From NCBI GenBank assembly GCA_022600655.1, contig JAHZJZ010000162.1:1-8471 (forward strand): a stretch of DNA of 8,471 nt, written 5' to 3'. Numbering within the stretch: the stretch's first letter is position 1; each line of letters starts with the position of its first letter. The DNA comes from Campylobacterota bacterium. Its GTDB lineage: Bacteria > Campylobacterota > Campylobacteria > Campylobacterales > Sulfurovaceae. The notes under the pieces were generated by a model. The model saw only the letters and a program-made list of their open reading frames with translations, had not been told where the DNA came from and searched no databases. Positions 6,125-8,471 of this stretch are shown in pieces. The translations under genes and the position numbers were made by a program.

Positions 6125-7355
6125 TTTTATCTCCTTGAACCGTGGCATTTTCAACAAATACCCAGTTCCCCGATAAATCTTCACTGCTTTGCATCTCTAC
6201 TTTGTTAAAGTACTGGTCATACCCTTGATAGATACCAGCACGTCCTTTTTCCAACAGTACTTCTAAGTTATGCTTATGCTCTTTTCTAAACATTAAGTTT
6301 TTATCATTGATGACTTGTGTTAACTCTCTATGACGCTCTTTAGCAATGTTTCCTTTAACTATCTCTTTCATACTAGCTGAGGCTGTACCATCACGTTTAG
6401 AGTATGAAAAAGCATGAATATGCGTAAGAGGAAGTGCTTTAACACGCTCTATTCCCTCTTTCCACGAGGATTCATCTTCACCAGGATGTCCTACAATAAA
6501 GTCTGTTCCTAAAGCATAACCATGAGAAGCCAACGCTTCTAAAAGCTTTATATCACTCTTAAAATCATTACGTCTATTCATTAACGCTAACATCTTATCA
6601 CTGGTGTGCTGCAGAGCAATATGTAGATGTCGTGCCATCCAAGGCTCGTTTAATAACTCTTTAAACTCATCATCTATCTGAATAGGTTCTAAACTCCCTA
6701 TTCGAATACGTCTTACTCCACGAACCTGAGAGAGACGTTTAAGCAGTTTTGCCATAGAGGAGTTTTGATCTTGACCGTAACTTCCTACATTGGTTCCTGT
6801 TAAGATAAACTCACCAAAACCATTGGTTGCCAACTTCTCTATTTGTGTTAAGATATCCTCTTCTTTATGACTTCTAGCACGTCCGCGAACAGAAGGGATA
6901 ATACAATAAGAACAAGCAAAGTCACACCCCTCTTGAATTTTGATAAATGCTCTACTTTTACCGACAAACTCCTCTACAATAGTTGAGTCTATATGCTCTA
7001 AATCCCCTATCTCATAGAAAGGGGTTCTCTTTTGTAAAATGGTATTGATATTCTCTTTCTCAGAGTGTCCCATGACACCAAAGACTTTTTTATCTTCAAA
7101 AAGTGACTCCCCTTTAGAGTGTGAACCACAACCTGCCAATACAACATTGGCTTTAGGATTTTTACGATTTATACCATTGATGTAAGCCCTCACAGATGAA
7201 TCTGCTCCATTGGTAACCGTACATGAGTTTACCACAATCATATCGGCATCATCTTCACTCATACTCAGTTCAAAATCTTTAAGTTTTGACATCATTACTT
7301 GGGTGTCGAACTGGTTGGTTCGACATCCAAAAGTTTTAAAATATACGCTCTTCAT
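6105..7355 (-). CDS. mtaB: tRNA t6A37 methylthiotransferase MtaB (radical SAM)
   Basis: Adds a methylthio group to N6-threonylcarbamoyladenosine at position 37 of tRNAs reading ANN codons, giving ms2t6A and improving decoding accuracy. At 416 aa it has the full three-domain MiaB-family layout. The N-terminal UPF0004 domain holds the auxiliary [4Fe-4S] ligands C11 (TFGCRTNQ), C45 (NSCTVT) and C76 (AGCGSH). The radical SAM core has C144-x3-C148-x2-C151 in GCDFACSYC, with IIPSVRGRARS just after. A TRAM-type RNA-binding domain covers about the last 60 residues. FGCRTNQFD and the IIPSVRGRARS block fit MtaB better than MiaB (which has CNMNxxD) or RimO. Where relatives usually have LQSGSD, this protein has LQHTSD at 248-253. 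The ATG at 7355 follows the mscS stop by only 3 nt (TAA-TTA-ATG) without a good Shine-Dalgarno, implying translational coupling. The last 20 nt overlap the ftsH-like gene. Confidence 0.92.
   Translation of the reverse strand: MKSVYFKTFGCRTNQFDTQVMMSKLKDFELSMSEDDADMIVVNSCTVTNGADSSVRAYINGINRKNPKANVVLAGCGSHSKGESLFEDKKVFGVMGHSEKENINTILQKRTPFYEIGDLEHIDSTIVEEFVGKSRAFIKIQEGCDFACSYCIIPSVRGRARSHKEEDILTQIEKLATNGFGEFILTGTNVGSYGQDQNSSMAKLLKRLSQVRGVRRIRIGSLEPIQIDDEFKELLNEPWMARHLHIALQHTSDKMLALMNRRNDFKSDIKLLEALASHGYALGTDFIVGHPGEDESSWKEGIERVKALPLTHIHAFSYSKRDGTASASMKEIVKGNIAKERHRELTQVINDKNLMFRKEHKHNLEVLLEKGRAGIYQGYDQYFNKVEMQSSEDLSGNWVFVENATVQGDKNVAIYQ
6131..6136 (-). promoter_or_regulatory. Shine-Dalgarno AAGGAG inside mtaB, driving the ftsH-like gene
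   Basis: AAGGAG lies 6 nt before the ATG at 6124-6122, within the last codons of mtaB (the G-D-K-N region). It is the strongest ribosome site in the leftward operon. It settles the ftsH-like start as M-W-Q-S-I and shows that this reading frame is initiated independently despite overlapping mtaB. Confidence 0.85.
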
Positions 7356-7358
7356 TAA

Positions 7359-8471
7359 TTAATATAGACCCCAATCATCTGGTTGATATTTACTTACTGG
7401 TTTGTCAGTAGGCTTAGTAAGCTCTTCTGGTAATACTTTTTTCTCTTCAGGTACAATCGGTGCTGGTTTATTCATATAGAGAGATTGACTTGGGAAGGCA
7501 ATGGAGATTTTATCTTCAGCTTTAATTTGAGCCAGTATCTCCATGGAAATCGTACTTCTTAGTGTCAATGTAGCATAAGCATTGGTCAAGTACCATACCG
7601 ATATACGCACCCCGTTCTCATCTAAAAAAGCAAAAATACGAGGCTCAACCGAGGTGTTACGCATACTGTATTTGCTACGCAGACGATTCAACTGTTTTCT
7701 AGTCATATCAGTATACCCTTTAGAGTACTGTCTACTGACATCTTTTGCAATACTTTGTGCTTTGGCGATATCAGAATCAAACGTAACCATAAAGTCAATT
7801 CCATCCCAAACCGTTTTAAGTCCTGAGTGAGAGTAGTTAGCAATAATATCGGTAAAAATATAGTTATTAGGAATAAACAGAATTCTACCTGCTCTTCTGT
7901 TTAGCATCTCTGTTGTTAAGGTTACATCTTCATGAAGTGTCATACGTAAAATAGAGATGTCAACCACATCTCCTACATACTCATTACCATCTTTAGAGAC
8001 CTTTACTCTGTCTCCCACATGTATAGACCCCGAGAAGATAATCACCAACCAACCCATAATACTCATAAACCAATCTTTAAGTGCAATAGCAATACCAGCC
8101 GATGCAAAACTCAAAATGGTAACCAAGTGACCTACATTTTCTAAATATGAGAAAAGTAACGTCAAAAAGAGAATGGTAATAAAGGTAAAGTTTAACGCCT
8201 TATTGGTTGTATAAAAAAGCTCATTCTCTGACATATACTTTCGAACTAAGTATTTAATCAAAAGAAATATCAGTAAAAGAAACAGAATAATAGAACCAAT
8301 TAAAATACCCTTCTCAGCCTCTTTACTAATAGCATCTTTGATATTAAGCTTTAACCCTGAAACTTCCTGTTTCAATACCCCTTTTCTTGTTTTAAAGATA
8401 TCAAGTTTACTTCTAAAAGTTTGAATTTTTTTTGATAAAGACTCTAGTTGATTAACATAAGTGGATTTACT
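7359..8471 (-). CDS. MscS-family mechanosensitive ion channel (5' end outside window)
   Basis: Inner-membrane channel that opens under membrane tension to release solutes during osmotic downshock. The visible part is 370 residues and the frame stays open to the window edge with no stop, so the true N-terminus is missing. A TTG at 8375 could be read as a start, but the 32 codons upstream are also coding-like and rich in Leu, Lys and Ser in a coiled-coil-like pattern (L-E-S-L-S-K-K-I and so on). The family members I recall from Campylobacter and Helicobacter are larger, with N-terminal extensions. Visible residues 55-76 and about 92-111 are membrane helices, and about 115-147 form the pore-lining helix (LSFASAGIAIAL) leading into SGSIHVGDRVKV, the hallmark join to the beta-domain. 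ILFIPNNYIF is the conserved IPN strand of that domain. A C-terminal alpha/beta portion follows, then a tail of about 35 residues rich in Pro, Glu and Lys ending D-D-W-G-L-Y. It is the first visible gene of the leftward operon and its promoter lies outside the window. Confidence 0.88.
   Translation of the reverse strand, partial: SKSTYVNQLESLSKKIQTFRSKLDIFKTRKGVLKQEVSGLKLNIKDAISKEAEKGILIGSIILFLLLIFLLIKYLVRKYMSENELFYTTNKALNFTFITILFLTLLFSYLENVGHLVTILSFASAGIAIALKDWFMSIMGWLVIIFSGSIHVGDRVKVSKDGNEYVGDVVDISILRMTLHEDVTLTTEMLNRRAGRILFIPNNYIFTDIIANYSHSGLKTVWDGIDFMVTFDSDIAKAQSIAKDVSRQYSKGYTDMTRKQLNRLRSKYSMRNTSVEPRIFAFLDENGVRISVWYLTNAYATLTLRSTISMEILAQIKAEDKISIAFPSQSLYMNKPAPIVPEEKKVLPEELTKPTDKPVSKYQPDDWGLY

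Noticed and set aside
6125..6184. Longer ftsH-like start at 6184
   Set aside because: It would overlap mtaB by 80 nt without a ribosome site, while AAGGAG sits perfectly before the ATG at 6124. TM1 begins naturally just after that start.
8373..8375. TTG at 8375 as the start of the MscS gene
   Set aside because: The frame stays open and coding-like to the window edge, and no Shine-Dalgarno supports the TTG.

Overview
The window is AT-rich and densely coding. Its gene content and order point to a Campylobacterota (epsilonproteobacterial) genome, probably a free-living Sulfurovum/Sulfurimonas-like lineage or a relative of Helicobacter/Campylobacter. The evidence is a BioV-type pimeloyl-ACP esterase, the order mscS – mtaB – ftsH-like – bioV that I recall from Helicobacter, and promoters with a TATAAT-like -10 box behind T-rich DNA but no -35 box. 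The genus cannot be fixed from sequence alone. I see no insertion sequence, phage gene, CRISPR array or intact RNA gene.

Layout. On the left, two genes run rightward: bpt (133-897), an N-degron leucyltransferase, and a small exported protein of unknown function (1098-1625) with its own promoter and Shine-Dalgarno site. A long inverted repeat (1618-1643) separates them from everything to the right, which runs leftward. In transcription order these genes are the C-terminal part of an MscS-family channel (7359-8471, cut by the window edge), mtaB (6105-7355), an FtsH-like AAA+ membrane ATPase (4472-6124), bioV (3962-4471) and purL (1644-3872). The first four are packed as one operon: 3 nt between mscS and mtaB, a 20-nt overlap between mtaB and the ftsH-like gene, and 0 nt between the ftsH-like stop and the bioV start. 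purL follows after 89 nt and may be read through or have its own weak promoter.

Gene functions. The leftward genes cover osmotic safety, tRNA ms2t6A37 modification, membrane AAA+ activity, biotin precursor release and purine synthesis. They share no obvious pathway, so the tight packing looks like a conserved housekeeping operon, not one machine.

Most notable. The FtsH-like protein keeps every visible ATPase motif (Walker A and B, pore loop, arginine fingers), but its zinc-protease motif HEXXH is replaced by QAAKA and the protease domain is short. It therefore looks like an unfoldase or scaffold without peptidase activity. Second is the small exported acidic protein, which has cysteine clusters at both ends of its mature chain and no family I recognise.
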